Source: JAPLDA01 sp043787975 (GTDB lineage: Bacteria > Bacteroidota > Bacteroidia > AKYH767-A > 2013-40CM-41-45). Taken from it: 64,000 nt of DNA. A program made the translations under genes and the position numbers. Within the stretch, counting starts at the first letter, position 1. Each line of letters starts with the position of its first letter. Location: assembly GCA_043787975.1 (NCBI GenBank), contig JAYVUK010000040.1:1-64000 (forward strand). Direction: 5' to 3'. The notes below the pieces were generated by a model. That model made no database searches. It saw only the letters and a list, made by a program, of their open reading frames with translations, and was not told the origin of the DNA. This document shows, piece by piece, positions 33,880 to 43,037 of the stretch.

Positions 33880-34140
33880 AGTCATGTTAAATAGCTGTGT
33901 GGATTGATAATCTTCATATCGCAGGTTTTATTGTTAACCGAATTTTATCTCTGAAATATTCTACATCTTCTCATCAAAAAAAATGGAACAAGACAAGATC
34001 GAAATGAGCACTACAAGAGAATGTGTGAATTATACAATTTGTTTCCAAAATTATGTAACATGTTCATCGGAATGATAGTCCATTTTTACTTCGCGTTTAT
34101 TTGATGTCATGCTTCGATAAAAGATTCATAAAGTGGTAAA

Positions 34141-34584
34141 ATGAAAAAAATAATCCTTCACTCATTCATCGTTATGTTGACTTGCTTCCTGGGTTCAAAT
34201 CATATTTACGGACAAGCATCGCAAAAGGAGCTCAGCGAGCATAGGAAAAAATGGAATTCTCCTGCATGGTCTGATACATTAAGAAACCCGTATGCAAATA
34301 ATTTGTCGTTGACAGATAGCGGCAAAGCCATGTATAAGAAAATCTGTTCCGTTTGTCATGGCAATTCAGGAAAAGGAGATGGTGTAGCTGCCGCAGGTTT
34401 GGCTGTAAGTCCTGCGGATCATACGTCAGCACATGTGCAAATGCAACCAGACGGAGTACTTTTTTGGGAACTCAGTAATGGTCATGCGCCAATGCCGGCT
34501 TATAAAAGCATGCTTACCGAAAAGCAGCGCTGGTCATTGGTAAATTATATTCGAACATTAAGCGCTAAATCAAAGATGAAATAA
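34141..34584 (+). CDS. Secreted mono-haem cytochrome c
   Basis: 147 residues, signal peptide ending near residue 24 (I-Y-G-Q). One haem site C-S-V-C-H-G-N-S-G-K-G-D-G, the typical class I cytochrome start, with distal Met in A-P-M-P-A-Y. Periplasmic electron carrier, likely serving cbb3 or NosZ. Followed 42 bp later by the porin-like gene. Its own promoter is not clear. Confidence 0.9.
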   Translation: MKKIILHSFIVMLTCFLGSNHIYGQASQKELSEHRKKWNSPAWSDTLRNPYANNLSLTDSGKAMYKKICSVCHGNSGKGDGVAAAGLAVSPADHTSAHVQMQPDGVLFWELSNGHAPMPAYKSMLTEKQRWSLVNYIRTLSAKSKMK

Positions 34585-34626
34585 GTATTTAACAATCCCG
34601 ATGTACCGGGGCTAAAAATAAAAACT

Positions 34627-35751
34627 ATGAAAAAAATAATCTTACTAACTCTTGGGTTCTGTTCGATGCTGTCATTGGCTTCCTTCGCTCAAAATGAGGG
34701 TGGTGCCACCAAGCTTTTCATTGCAGGTCATACAACGGTGACTGCAGTTATGGATTCGGGGCAAAACAATTTCAGCGATGCAAATTTCTCGGCTATTTTT
34801 CTCTACAAATTGTCAGACAAATTATTTGTGGAATCGGAAATCGAAATTGAAACAGGTGGCGGAGAACCGGATATTGGACTGGAGCATGCTAATTTAATTT
34901 GGTTGATTGATAAGAATATTGCATTTCATGCAGGACGTTTTGTTCCGCATTTCGGAATGTACAGAGGCAGGTTAGCCGAAGGTTTTATGAATCGTTTCGC
35001 TTCCGACCCGGTTGGATATGGTGATGGCGGAATCGGAACCATGGAAGCCGTGGGCTTTGGTTTCACAGGAGGTTTTGCTGCAGGCGTTTCTAAATTCAAT
35101 TATGATTTGTGGGTTTCAAACGGTCCCGAACTTTTGACAGATGCGGAAAATGCCGGTCAGTTTGAATATGAAGCATACAATGATAACAACATGAACAAGG
35201 CAACCGGAGGACGTATAGGCTTTTTACCATTCTCCAACTCATGCCTTGAACTCGGAATGTCGTATGAAAATGCCGCGAAGGCAGGCAACCAATATTCTGA
35301 GTTTGAAAAAATCGGAGTGAGAGCCATGGCGTTTGATCTCAACTTCTATCATTCCATTCCTGCTTTGAAAAGTACATTACGACTGGTTGGAGAATACAAA
35401 AAACAAAATGTCGACAATTACGATTATCCTGTGCAAGACGATACAACAGGAGCAGTTATGCATTTCAATAACACGGCAAATACATATTATGGGATGATTT
35501 CAATTCGTCCAACAGGCTCAAAAAATTCTGTCTTAAGAAATTTTGAAATCGCATTTCGGTACTCCAAATACACCACACCTGATGGCGCACCGTGGGCTTA
35601 CTACAATGCAGATGGAAAGAATGTACCACGATCACAATCCGCTGTCGCTCTCAATTATTGGCTAAAATGGAATTGTGTTGCAAAACTCTGTTTTCAAAAA
35701 CAGGATGGTGTAACTGATCAAATTTTTGTTCAAATGTATTATGGCTTTTAA
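34627..35751 (+). CDS. Outer-membrane porin-like beta-barrel protein
   Basis: 374 residues with a signal peptide ending at S-F-A-Q, a beta-rich body with alternating hydrophobic strands (for example D-K-L-F-V-E-S-E-I-E-I-E) and a C-terminal aromatic Y-Y-G-F, the usual outer-membrane insertion signal. H-A-G-R-F-V-P-H-F-G-M-Y-R is typical of a porin-like family found with cytochromes in Bacteroidota. The transported substrate is unknown. It lies between two cytochrome c genes in one likely transcript. Confidence 0.78.
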   Translation: MKKIILLTLGFCSMLSLASFAQNEGGATKLFIAGHTTVTAVMDSGQNNFSDANFSAIFLYKLSDKLFVESEIEIETGGGEPDIGLEHANLIWLIDKNIAFHAGRFVPHFGMYRGRLAEGFMNRFASDPVGYGDGGIGTMEAVGFGFTGGFAAGVSKFNYDLWVSNGPELLTDAENAGQFEYEAYNDNNMNKATGGRIGFLPFSNSCLELGMSYENAAKAGNQYSEFEKIGVRAMAFDLNFYHSIPALKSTLRLVGEYKKQNVDNYDYPVQDDTTGAVMHFNNTANTYYGMISIRPTGSKNSVLRNFEIAFRYSKYTTPDGAPWAYYNADGKNVPRSQSAVALNYWLKWNCVAKLCFQKQDGVTDQIFVQMYYGF

Positions 35752-35778
35752 TTACTAAAATAAGAAAGGGAAAAAAAT

Positions 35779-36045
35779 ATGAAAAAGATAATCATACTTA
35801 TAACAATCCTGATATCAGGAAGCGCTATGTTTTTGAACAGTTGTGCGCCGACAAAAGAAATTGCTGAAAAAAGTGGTGCGCAATTGTGGGGTGAAAATTG
35901 TAACCGTTGTCATAGCGCGCCATCCCAGGATCAATATTCTAAAGATCAATGGGGAATTATCGGTACACACATGAAAATGAAAGCCGGTATCACAGATGAT
36001 GAAGCAACCAAAATTGTAGCATTCCTGAGAAACGAACAGCAGTAA
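35779..36045 (+). CDS. Small cytochrome c lipoprotein
   Basis: 88 residues. Lipoprotein signal F-L-N-S-C, then a minimal haem domain with C-N-R-C-H-S-A-P and a closing helix E-A-T-K-I-V-A-F-L. A plausible distal ligand is one of the Met residues in H-M-K-M-K-A. It starts 27 bp after the porin-like gene and is likely co-transcribed. Confidence 0.85.
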   Translation: MKKIIILITILISGSAMFLNSCAPTKEIAEKSGAQLWGENCNRCHSAPSQDQYSKDQWGIIGTHMKMKAGITDDEATKIVAFLRNEQQ

Positions 36046-36126
36046 AATTTACTTCATCATTTATTAAGTTTCACCTTTCGTGTAAACTATGCATAACTTA
36101 GGTTTTTATTTCTAAAATCCACTCAC

Positions 36127-36609
36127 ATGAAACGCCAACAATTTTTTATTGCAGCAGTACTGATCACTATATTTTTTGTACGCTGTGGTTCTAATAATAA
36201 GCCAGCCGAAGAAAATAATCCCAATGCAGGAGGCAACCTGATGAAAGAAGCTGAAACCAGGAAGAATGATAACAAGGGAATAGGCAAATTTAAAAACATT
36301 GACCTCTCGCAGCCATTGAATGAAGGGATGATTACCAAAGCCCAACCGATCTATGATTCAAAATGTTTTGCCTGCCATAAACTCACAGATGAAAAATTGG
36401 TTGGGCCGGGCTGGAAAGGCGTTACCACGAGAAGAACCCCTGAATGGATAATGAATTTTATAACCAATACAAGTGTGATGTTGGACAGTGATCTTGTTGC
36501 ACAGAAGGAAATGATAACCTGTGTGGTGCGCATGCCTGACCAGGGACTGACTGATGATGAAGCTCGCTCCATTCTTGAATTCATTCGTAAGAATGATTTG
36601 CAGAAATAG
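36127..36609 (+). CDS. Cytochrome c lipoprotein, paralog of the NosZ-linked cytochrome
   Basis: 160 residues. Lipoprotein signal I-F-F-V-R-C, a polar linker and one haem site C-F-A-C-H-K-L, distal Met in V-V-R-M-P-D-Q. It shares the D-N-K-G-I-G-K-F-K-N and G-P-G-W-K-G-V-T-T-R-R-x-P-E-W-I-M-N-F blocks with the protein at 29689-30168. The two copies flank the ric-ccoI segment in opposite orientation. It may serve the cbb3 branch while the other serves NosZ (inference). Confidence 0.88.
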   Translation: MKRQQFFIAAVLITIFFVRCGSNNKPAEENNPNAGGNLMKEAETRKNDNKGIGKFKNIDLSQPLNEGMITKAQPIYDSKCFACHKLTDEKLVGPGWKGVTTRRTPEWIMNFITNTSVMLDSDLVAQKEMITCVVRMPDQGLTDDEARSILEFIRKNDLQK

Positions 36610-36644
36610 TTTTCTGTCTTGAAAGGACATAAGACCGCAGGTCG

Positions 36645-37889
36645 CTAATCCGGATCGTTGAAAGCCGCTTGGTGTTTGAAACGTGCAACAGCAATGCAAA
36701 CAGCACCAATAAATAACCAGATACTGGCAAACCATAATAACCATGTCACAGTTTGGCTGCTCTTTAAAAACATGGCTCCCAGTCCTTGTCCCATCAGCAT
36801 TACTTCATTAAACACAACACCGGCTGAAAATATAATCAGCGCAGCACGTGTGAATATATCTTTACTGTCCAACAAATTTTCCTGTACAAAATATGCAAGA
36901 AGAAAAAGGGTAACGAAGCCAAGAAATACCAGGTGAAGGAAACCGATAATCATTGGTCTGTCTCCAAATACAGCATTTCCGATAACAGGTAAGACAGTAA
37001 ACATCTGTAAAAACATTTTTAGCGAGAATGCTGTCATGGATAGAAAAAGCAAATACCGGATGGGCGCATTCAGCGTCTTAAACTCGCGTGCCAGTGATCG
37101 TACTGTTATAACGAACCAGGTGAGCGTTAGCAAAACTAAAAAGCTTCCTGAGATTGCGATGATGCGGAGCAGGATATGGGGATCCTGCCAGAGAAAGGAA
37201 AGGAACAAAGAGGGTAATATGGACAAGCAAAGCAAAATGGAGAATCGGTGGATATTTTTTTTTGCGCTTGCTGTCATCGAAATCCGTTTTGATTCAATTT
37301 TATGAAAGAGCAATGCAAAGACAGCAAGTGCAAAAAAGCCGTTGTATTGCAAATGAAGATAAGTAAATAAAGCGTCACGATAGAGAATGGCCTGTAGTGA
37401 GTGAATTGAAAAAAGAAAATCAAGCGAGAACGTCCCAATGGAAGAAAGCACCAGGCAAATAATAGAAAATAAACTTAGAACCAGAACGGGTTTACTTACG
37501 GGTGTTTGACGGATGTCCAGGATGAATATCCAACTGAAAACATACGTGACCAATATAAAAAGAGTCGAAAATGTAGTTGATAGAAAACCGGATCCTTCAA
37601 ATGAAAAGGAAAACAGTGTAGCCCACGATGTAAATAGTACACCGCAAAACAACCACTTGTAAATGCGCTTTTGATTGAGGGGAGAAGGTAGGATATCATA
37701 CACCATCAGGATCATTAATGCAAGGGTAACCCAACTGCCCAAAGCAAAATGAGAATGTGCATTCAGTAAGTTCGAAAAATTAATGATCTTCAGAGAGAAA
37801 AGCATTTTGCTTCTAAGTACAACGCCAAGAAGTGCCACGATCACCAGGTTAAACAGCGCCCAATTGATCCAGTTTTCTTTACTTTTCAT
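36645..37889 (-). CDS. Haem-copper oxidase subunit I-like membrane protein
   Basis: 414 residues from the ATG at 37889; the frame to 37967 adds a soluble leader before it. About 12 membrane helices. N-A-H-S-H-F-A-L-G near residue 42 resembles the haem-binding helix II of oxidase subunit I, and Y-L-H-L-Q-Y-N-G and G-F-L-H-L-V carry further histidines, but the His-His pair and the H-x-H of the oxidase active site are missing. Similar proteins accompany denitrification and NO-response genes in Bacteroidota. Function unknown; it may bind haem without being an oxidase. Convergent with the cytochrome gene. Confidence 0.7.
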   Translation of the reverse strand: MKSKENWINWALFNLVIVALLGVVLRSKMLFSLKIINFSNLLNAHSHFALGSWVTLALMILMVYDILPSPLNQKRIYKWLFCGVLFTSWATLFSFSFEGSGFLSTTFSTLFILVTYVFSWIFILDIRQTPVSKPVLVLSLFSIICLVLSSIGTFSLDFLFSIHSLQAILYRDALFTYLHLQYNGFFALAVFALLFHKIESKRISMTASAKKNIHRFSILLCLSILPSLFLSFLWQDPHILLRIIAISGSFLVLLTLTWFVITVRSLAREFKTLNAPIRYLLFLSMTAFSLKMFLQMFTVLPVIGNAVFGDRPMIIGFLHLVFLGFVTLFLLAYFVQENLLDSKDIFTRAALIIFSAGVVFNEVMLMGQGLGAMFLKSSQTVTWLLWFASIWLFIGAVCIAVARFKHQAAFNDPD

Positions 37890-38031
37890 TATCAGTTGCC
37901 GCTCTTTTATTTCCCAATGACTCATTCGGTTGGCAAATGTAGGAATCGCCCGCAAGGTTAACCGCAATTATAATTTCAAATTTTTCTCTTACTCATTTTC
38001 AACTTCAGTATTGTAAAGGTCCTTTTGTCAA

Positions 38032-38045
38032 ATGATCAAAATCAT
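38032..38045 (+). promoter_or_regulatory. FNR-type box upstream of the cbb3 operon
   Basis: ATGAT-CAAA-ATCAT. Centre 38038.5 is 58.5 nt from the last base of TAGATTTG at 38090-38097, identical to the geometry at the ccoI and 22187 promoters. Confidence 0.75.
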
Positions 38046-38089
38046 CCATTTGACTGATATCCATCATCTCATCACTTTTATTTCAGAAA

Positions 38090-38097
38090 TAGATTTG
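38090..38097 (+). promoter_or_regulatory. -7 box of the cbb3 operon
   Basis: TAGATTTG, exact TAnnTTTG; no -33 box at normal spacing. It leaves a leader of about 12 nt before the ccoS ATG. Confidence 0.65.
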
Positions 38098-38114
38098 CTG
38101 AAAATTAATTTCAG

Positions 38115-38291
38115 ATGAGTGTCATCATACTATTGGTCATTTTCAGTTTACTTCTAGCCATTGGTTTTCTATTTGCTTTTTTATGGAGCGTGAAGGACGG
38201 GCAATTTGAGGATGATTATACACCTTCTGTCAGGATGCTTTTTGAAAACCAGGTTTCACAAACAAAAAATAATTCATCGGAAGATTTATGA
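38115..38291 (+). CDS. ccoS: CcoS, small cbb3 assembly protein
   Basis: 58 residues starting M-S-V-I-I-L-L-V-I, one membrane helix (about 3-24) followed by W-S-V-K-D-G-Q-F-E-D, the CcoS signature. Required for insertion of haem and copper into CcoN. The stop codon overlaps the ccoNO ATG (ATGA), so the two are translationally coupled, and it is the first gene of the operon. Confidence 0.9.
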   Translation: MSVIILLVIFSLLLAIGFLFAFLWSVKDGQFEDDYTPSVRMLFENQVSQTKNNSSEDL

Positions 38292-40429
38292 GCATTGAAA
38301 AATTCAGTTACGACAACCGGATCGTAAAAAACTTTGCATTTGCTACCATCCTGTGGGGAATAGTCGGGATGTTGGTTGGATTGATTGCTGCCTTGCAACT
38401 TACGAATCCTGCATTTGATGTTGGACCTTATGCGACCTTTGGGCGAATACGACCGCTGCATACAAATGCTGTGATCTTTGCTTTTGTCGGCAATGGAATA
38501 TTCATGGGATTGTACTATTCGCTTCAGCGATTGTGCAAGGCGAGAATGTTCAGCGATCTGTTGAGTAAAATTCATTTCTGGGGATGGCAAACCATTATTG
38601 TGCTTGCAGCGGTTACACTTCCGCTCGGAATTACAACAGGTAAAGAATATGCAGAGTTGGAATGGCCGATTGATATTCTCATTGCACTTGTGTGGGTGAT
38701 TTTTGCCATCAACATGTTCGGCACAATTATCAAACGAAGAGAACGGCACCTCTATGTCGCCATCTGGTTTTATATCGCAACAGTTGTGACTGTGGCAGTG
38801 CTTCACATTGTAAACTCAATTGAACTTCCCGTAAGTTTGATAAAAAGTTACCCAATCTATGCAGGAGTGCAGGACGCACTTGTGCAATGGTGGTACGGAC
38901 ATAATGCTGTCGCGTTTTTTCTCACCACTCCTTACCTCGGCTTGATGTATTATTTTATTCCGAAAGCGGCGAACCGTCCGGTTTATTCCTATAAACTTTC
39001 GATCATTCATTTTTGGGCACTTATATTTTTATATATATGGGCCGGTCCACATCATTTGTTGTACACATCGCTTCCTGACTGGGCGCAATCGCTTGGAATT
39101 GTTTTTTCAGTGATGCTCATTGCTCCAAGTTGGGGAGGAATGATTAACGGTTTGCTGACGCTGCGTGGCGCTTGGGATCGCGTACGCGAAGACATCGTGC
39201 TCAAATTTATGGTGGTCGCTATTACAGCTTATGGAATGGCAACATTTGAAGGTCCAATGCTTTCATTGAAAAGTGTGAATGCAATTTCTCACTTCACGGA
39301 TTGGACAATTGCCCACGTGCACATTGGTGGTCTGGGATGGAATGGTATGTTGACGTTTGGAATTTTATACTACCTCATTCCTCGGTTGTTCAACACAACC
39401 TTGTGGTCGAAGAAACTCGCCAACTTTCATTTTTGGATTGCAACGCTGGGAATTTTATTTTACGCGGTGCCACTTTATTGGGCCGGGTTTACTCAAAGCC
39501 TGATGTGGAAACAGTTTACACCCGATGGTGTGTTGAAGTATCCTAATTTTTTAGAAACGGTTGTTCAGATTCTTCCCATGTATAAGCTGCGCGCATTCGG
39601 AGGATCGTTGTTCCTCGCGGGTGCGTTGGTGATGGCATATAATTTAATCAGGACAGTGCGTTCAGGAAAATTAATTGCAGACGAGGCAGCAGAAGCGCCT
39701 ACACTTGAAAGGATGGAAGTCATTCATGTTCAAAAAGGACATTGGCACCGTTGGATAGAACGCAGACCTGTTCAAATGCTTTTAATCTCGTTGGTGTTAA
39801 TTCTTATCGGTGGCATGGTTGAAATTATTCCGATGCTAACCATTAAGTCGAACATACCAACCATAAGCAGTGTACATCCTTACACTCCGCTTGAGTTACA
39901 GGGAAGAGACTTGTACATACGCGAAGGTTGTTACACCTGTCACTCACAAATGATTCGTCCGTTCAGGAGTGAAACAGAACGTTACGGTGAATATTCAAAG
40001 GCAGGAGAATTTGTGTACGATCATCCTTTTCAATGGGGCAGCAAGCGAACTGGTCCTGATCTCGCTCGTGAAGGTGGCAAGTATCCGAACTCCTGGCATT
40101 ACAATCACATGTTGGATCCAACAACCATGAGTCCGGCTTCCATTATGCCTGCTTACGAATTCATGATCAATAAGAATCTTGATATCTCAACGACAGCAAA
40201 AAAAATTCGAGTGATGCAAACCTTGGGCGTCCCTTATCCTGAGGGTTATGATCAGAAGGCAAACGATGATCTCATGAAACAGGCGATTGATATTTCAGCT
40301 GATCTGAAGAAAGTAGGAATTGAAGTGACAGGTAATAAGGAGATCATTGCCATCATTGCTTACCTGCAACGTTTGGGAACTGACATCAAGGCGGAAAAGA
40401 GTACGAGCGAAAATAAATCCGGCAACTAG
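38288..40429 (+). CDS. ccoNO: cbb3 cytochrome oxidase, fused CcoN-CcoO subunits
   Basis: 713 residues. The CcoN part (about 1-470) has about 12 helices and the ligand motifs R-P-L-H-T-N-A-V (low-spin haem), W-W-Y-G-H-N-A-V (CuB), G-P-H-H-L-L-Y and the closing H-F-T-D-W-T-I-A-H-V-H-I-G. The CcoO part has one membrane anchor (about 500-520) and the haem c site E-G-C548-Y-T-C-H-S-Q-M-I-R-P-F. Fusion of ccoN and ccoO is usual in Bacteroidota. The enzyme reduces O2 to water with high affinity and pumps protons. Confidence 0.97.
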   Translation: MSIEKFSYDNRIVKNFAFATILWGIVGMLVGLIAALQLTNPAFDVGPYATFGRIRPLHTNAVIFAFVGNGIFMGLYYSLQRLCKARMFSDLLSKIHFWGWQTIIVLAAVTLPLGITTGKEYAELEWPIDILIALVWVIFAINMFGTIIKRRERHLYVAIWFYIATVVTVAVLHIVNSIELPVSLIKSYPIYAGVQDALVQWWYGHNAVAFFLTTPYLGLMYYFIPKAANRPVYSYKLSIIHFWALIFLYIWAGPHHLLYTSLPDWAQSLGIVFSVMLIAPSWGGMINGLLTLRGAWDRVREDIVLKFMVVAITAYGMATFEGPMLSLKSVNAISHFTDWTIAHVHIGGLGWNGMLTFGILYYLIPRLFNTTLWSKKLANFHFWIATLGILFYAVPLYWAGFTQSLMWKQFTPDGVLKYPNFLETVVQILPMYKLRAFGGSLFLAGALVMAYNLIRTVRSGKLIADEAAEAPTLERMEVIHVQKGHWHRWIERRPVQMLLISLVLILIGGMVEIIPMLTIKSNIPTISSVHPYTPLELQGRDLYIREGCYTCHSQMIRPFRSETERYGEYSKAGEFVYDHPFQWGSKRTGPDLAREGGKYPNSWHYNHMLDPTTMSPASIMPAYEFMINKNLDISTTAKKIRVMQTLGVPYPEGYDQKANDDLMKQAIDISADLKKVGIEVTGNKEIIAIIAYLQRLGTDIKAEKSTSENKSGN

Positions 40430-40447
40430 CCACTAACAATTAAAAAA

Positions 40448-40630
40448 ATGTTCAAACATTATTTCAGCGGAATAAACGGAATAGAAATTTACCCAATCTT
40501 CCTCCTCGTTGTATTCGTCACGTTTTTTGTTTCAATGGTCATCTGGCTGATTCGTTCAAACAAATCAAAGATGGAGGAGATAAGCAGAATTCCTTTGAGT
40601 CAAACTTCCGAACAATCCATTCACTCTTAA
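40448..40630 (+). CDS. ccoQ: CcoQ-like small subunit
   Basis: 60 residues with one membrane helix (about 12-38, I-E-I-Y-P-I-F-L-L-V-V-F-V-T) and a short basic cytosolic tail. Position between ccoNO and ccoP fits CcoQ, which stabilises the complex. Sequence similarity in this subunit is weak, so the call rests largely on context. Confidence 0.75.
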   Translation: MFKHYFSGINGIEIYPIFLLVVFVTFFVSMVIWLIRSNKSKMEEISRIPLSQTSEQSIHS

Positions 40631-40641
40631 AAATTCTAAGT

Positions 40642-41619
40642 ATGAATTTCACAAAACATAAAACTTCCATCTTGATCGCATCGCTTGTGACTGTTATCAA
40701 TACGGTGATAGCACAAGTTCCTTCATCTGCGGATTCTTTGCAAAAGGTACAACCGGATTTTTTTGATATGTTTCCTGATTACATCCAGGACCCGATGATC
40801 TGGCTAGGCATATTTCTCTTCCTTGTAATTTTCTATGTCATTTACGGATTGTCAAAAACTGCAATGGTGTTGTCTCGCTTATTAAGCAAGCCAAAAGAGG
40901 AAAACCCGTTGGTTATTGAGAAGAAAATAAAAAAAGCAGGAGCATGGAGTACACTGATGAAGAGTATGACCCGTTCAGTGCCTGTTGAATATGAAGCGGA
41001 TGTTATGCTTGATCATAACTATGATGGCATTCGTGAACTTGATAATCAATTACCACCATGGTGGAAATGGGGATTTGTCTTTACGATCATCTTCGCTGTT
41101 TTTTACCTATTCAGTTACCATGTTGCAGGAACAGGTAAATTAAGTTTACAGGAATATGCTGACGAGATGAAACAGGCACAACACGATAAAGACGAACGGA
41201 TGAAGATTTCTGCGAATAACATTACTGATGCAAATGTTTACTCCTTTACGGATGCGCATGAGCTTTCGGAAGGAAGAGACATTTTTGAAAAAAACTGCGT
41301 TGCATGTCACGGAAATCTTGGCCAAGGTAATGTAGGTCCAAACCTCACGGATGAATTCTGGTTGCACGGAGGAGGAATAAAAAATATATTTAATACAATC
41401 ACTACAGGCGTACCTAACAAGGGTATGATTTCCTGGAAGGCGCAATTGGCGCCCAAGCAAATCCAGGAAGTAGCCAGTTTTATTCTCACGCTGAAAGGAA
41501 CAAATCCTGCTGGAGCAAAGGAATCTCAGGGGGAGAAGTGGATTGAAGAAGTGAAAATAGATTCATCAGCAGTAACTGTACTGAAAGATTCAATAGGAAA
41601 TGTTGCGCGGAAACTCTGA
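40642..41619 (+). CDS. ccoP: CcoP, c-type cytochrome subunit of cbb3 oxidase
   Basis: 325 residues. Two membrane segments (after an N-terminal export-like stretch, about 50-75 and 135-160, the latter W-W-K-W-G-F-V-F-T-I-I-F). One haem site N-C219-V-A-C-H-G-N-L-G-Q-G-N-V-G-P-N, with a distal Met in G-M-I-S-W. Proteobacterial CcoP usually carries two haems; this one shows only one C-x-x-C-H, a form common in this phylum. Confidence 0.93.
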   Translation: MNFTKHKTSILIASLVTVINTVIAQVPSSADSLQKVQPDFFDMFPDYIQDPMIWLGIFLFLVIFYVIYGLSKTAMVLSRLLSKPKEENPLVIEKKIKKAGAWSTLMKSMTRSVPVEYEADVMLDHNYDGIRELDNQLPPWWKWGFVFTIIFAVFYLFSYHVAGTGKLSLQEYADEMKQAQHDKDERMKISANNITDANVYSFTDAHELSEGRDIFEKNCVACHGNLGQGNVGPNLTDEFWLHGGGIKNIFNTITTGVPNKGMISWKAQLAPKQIQEVASFILTLKGTNPAGAKESQGEKWIEEVKIDSSAVTVLKDSIGNVARKL

Positions 41620-41621
41620 TC

Positions 41622-43031
41622 ATGTCGATACCTTCCAACAGTTTGAAACAGGAATCTTTCCGCGACAGCATTTCTACGATCAGTAAGGAAGGCAAGCGTT
41701 CATGGATTTATCCGAAGAAGCCTTCCGGAAGATATTACAAAGCGCGAACAATTGTCAGCATAGTTCTTCTCGCATTATTATTTGGCGGACCATTCATGAA
41801 AGTGAACGGTCATCCATTGATGCTTTTCAACGTGATTGAACGAAAATTTATTCTTTTTGGAATCCCGTTTTGGCCGCAGGATTTTTTCCTGTTTGGGTTG
41901 GCGATGCTTACGTTTATTGTATTCATCATTTTGTTCACCGTTATCTTCGGACGGGTATGGTGTGGCTGGGCTTGTCCCCAAACAATTTTTATGGAAATGG
42001 TTTTTCGTAAAATTGAATATTGGATTGAAGGAGACTATACAAAACAAAAACAACTTGACTCTTCAGGATGGACGACAGAAATGATTTTGAAAAAATCAGC
42101 CAAGCTTTCAATTTTTTTCATTATCGCATTTCTAATCGCAAATACATTCCTTGCTTACATCATTGGTTTCGATCAATTGAAGTTGCTTGCTATTGATGGA
42201 CCCGGTGATCATGCTGTCGGTTTTGTTTCTTTGGTTGTCTTTACGGGAGTTTTCTTTTTGGTGTATACTCGTTTTCGTGAACAGGCATGTATAGTTGTTT
42301 GTCCTTATGGAAGGTTACAAGGTGTATTGCTTGATCGGAACTCGATGGTAGTCGGTTATGATTATGGAAGGGGAGAGCCGAGAGGAAAAATTCATAAAGA
42401 AGAGAACCGTGAAATTGGCGATTGCATTGATTGTAAACAATGCGTTCATGTCTGTCCAACGGGTATTGACATTCGGAATGGAACTCAACTGGAATGTGTG
42501 AACTGTACTGCCTGTATCGATGCATGTGATGATGTGATGGATCATGTTGGATTCAAACGCGGGTTGATCCGCTTCACTAGTGAAAACATCATTGCTAACA
42601 AAACAAAATTCAAATTCAATCCGAGAATTGTCGGTTATTCACTGGTACTTCTTGTTCTGCTTACTACGCTGTCAAGTTTGCTTGCATTCAGAAAAGATGT
42701 GGAAACAACGTTACTGCGAACGCCTGGCATGATGTACCAGAAATTAGAGAACAATAAAATAAGTAACCTGTACAACATCCAGGTTGTGAATAAGACGTTC
42801 AATAAAATTCCCGTGACATTGAAAGTAAAATCACCTGAAGGTGAACTGAAATTTGTTGGTAACGGATTCAATGAACTGGATGAGCAATCGATGGCTGAAG
42901 CTGAATTTTTTATAATCGTCTCAAAGGATAAAATAAAAAATGTAAAGACACCTGTGGTGCTGGAAGTAACTTCCAATGGAAAAGTAATCGAAGAGGTGAG
43001 AACAAATTTTATGGGACCCAACGCAAATTAA
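41622..43031 (+). CDS. ccoG: CcoG, iron-sulfur protein for cbb3 copper handling
   Basis: 469 residues with about five membrane helices. It has C-G-W-A-C-P-Q in a helix pair near residue 110 and two 4Fe-4S sets, C268-I-D-C-K-Q-C-V-H-V-C-P and C-V-N-C-T-A-C-I-D-A-C-D. CcoG reduces Cu(II) for assembly of the oxidase (known for the family). The C-terminal part is a periplasmic immunoglobulin-like domain. It starts 3 bp after ccoP. Confidence 0.94.
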   Translation: MSIPSNSLKQESFRDSISTISKEGKRSWIYPKKPSGRYYKARTIVSIVLLALLFGGPFMKVNGHPLMLFNVIERKFILFGIPFWPQDFFLFGLAMLTFIVFIILFTVIFGRVWCGWACPQTIFMEMVFRKIEYWIEGDYTKQKQLDSSGWTTEMILKKSAKLSIFFIIAFLIANTFLAYIIGFDQLKLLAIDGPGDHAVGFVSLVVFTGVFFLVYTRFREQACIVVCPYGRLQGVLLDRNSMVVGYDYGRGEPRGKIHKEENREIGDCIDCKQCVHVCPTGIDIRNGTQLECVNCTACIDACDDVMDHVGFKRGLIRFTSENIIANKTKFKFNPRIVGYSLVLLVLLTTLSSLLAFRKDVETTLLRTPGMMYQKLENNKISNLYNIQVVNKTFNKIPVTLKVKSPEGELKFVGNGFNELDEQSMAEAEFFIIVSKDKIKNVKTPVVLEVTSNGKVIEEVRTNFMGPNAN

Positions 43032-43037
43032 CTCGGA

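Noticed and set aside
33983..34075. 30-codon open frame with three cysteines between ccoI and the cytochrome gene
   Set aside because: Short, no good promoter or family match, and cysteine spacing fits no known metal-binding peptide. Kept only as a note.
34063..34075. TTCATCGGAATGA before the cytochrome gene as a regulator site
   Set aside because: The half-sites face the wrong way (TCA...TGA) for a CRP/FNR dyad and the -7 candidate TTTATTTG is imperfect.
36645..37889. A second terminal oxidase or NO reductase
   Set aside because: The catalytic His-His and H-x-H ligands are missing.
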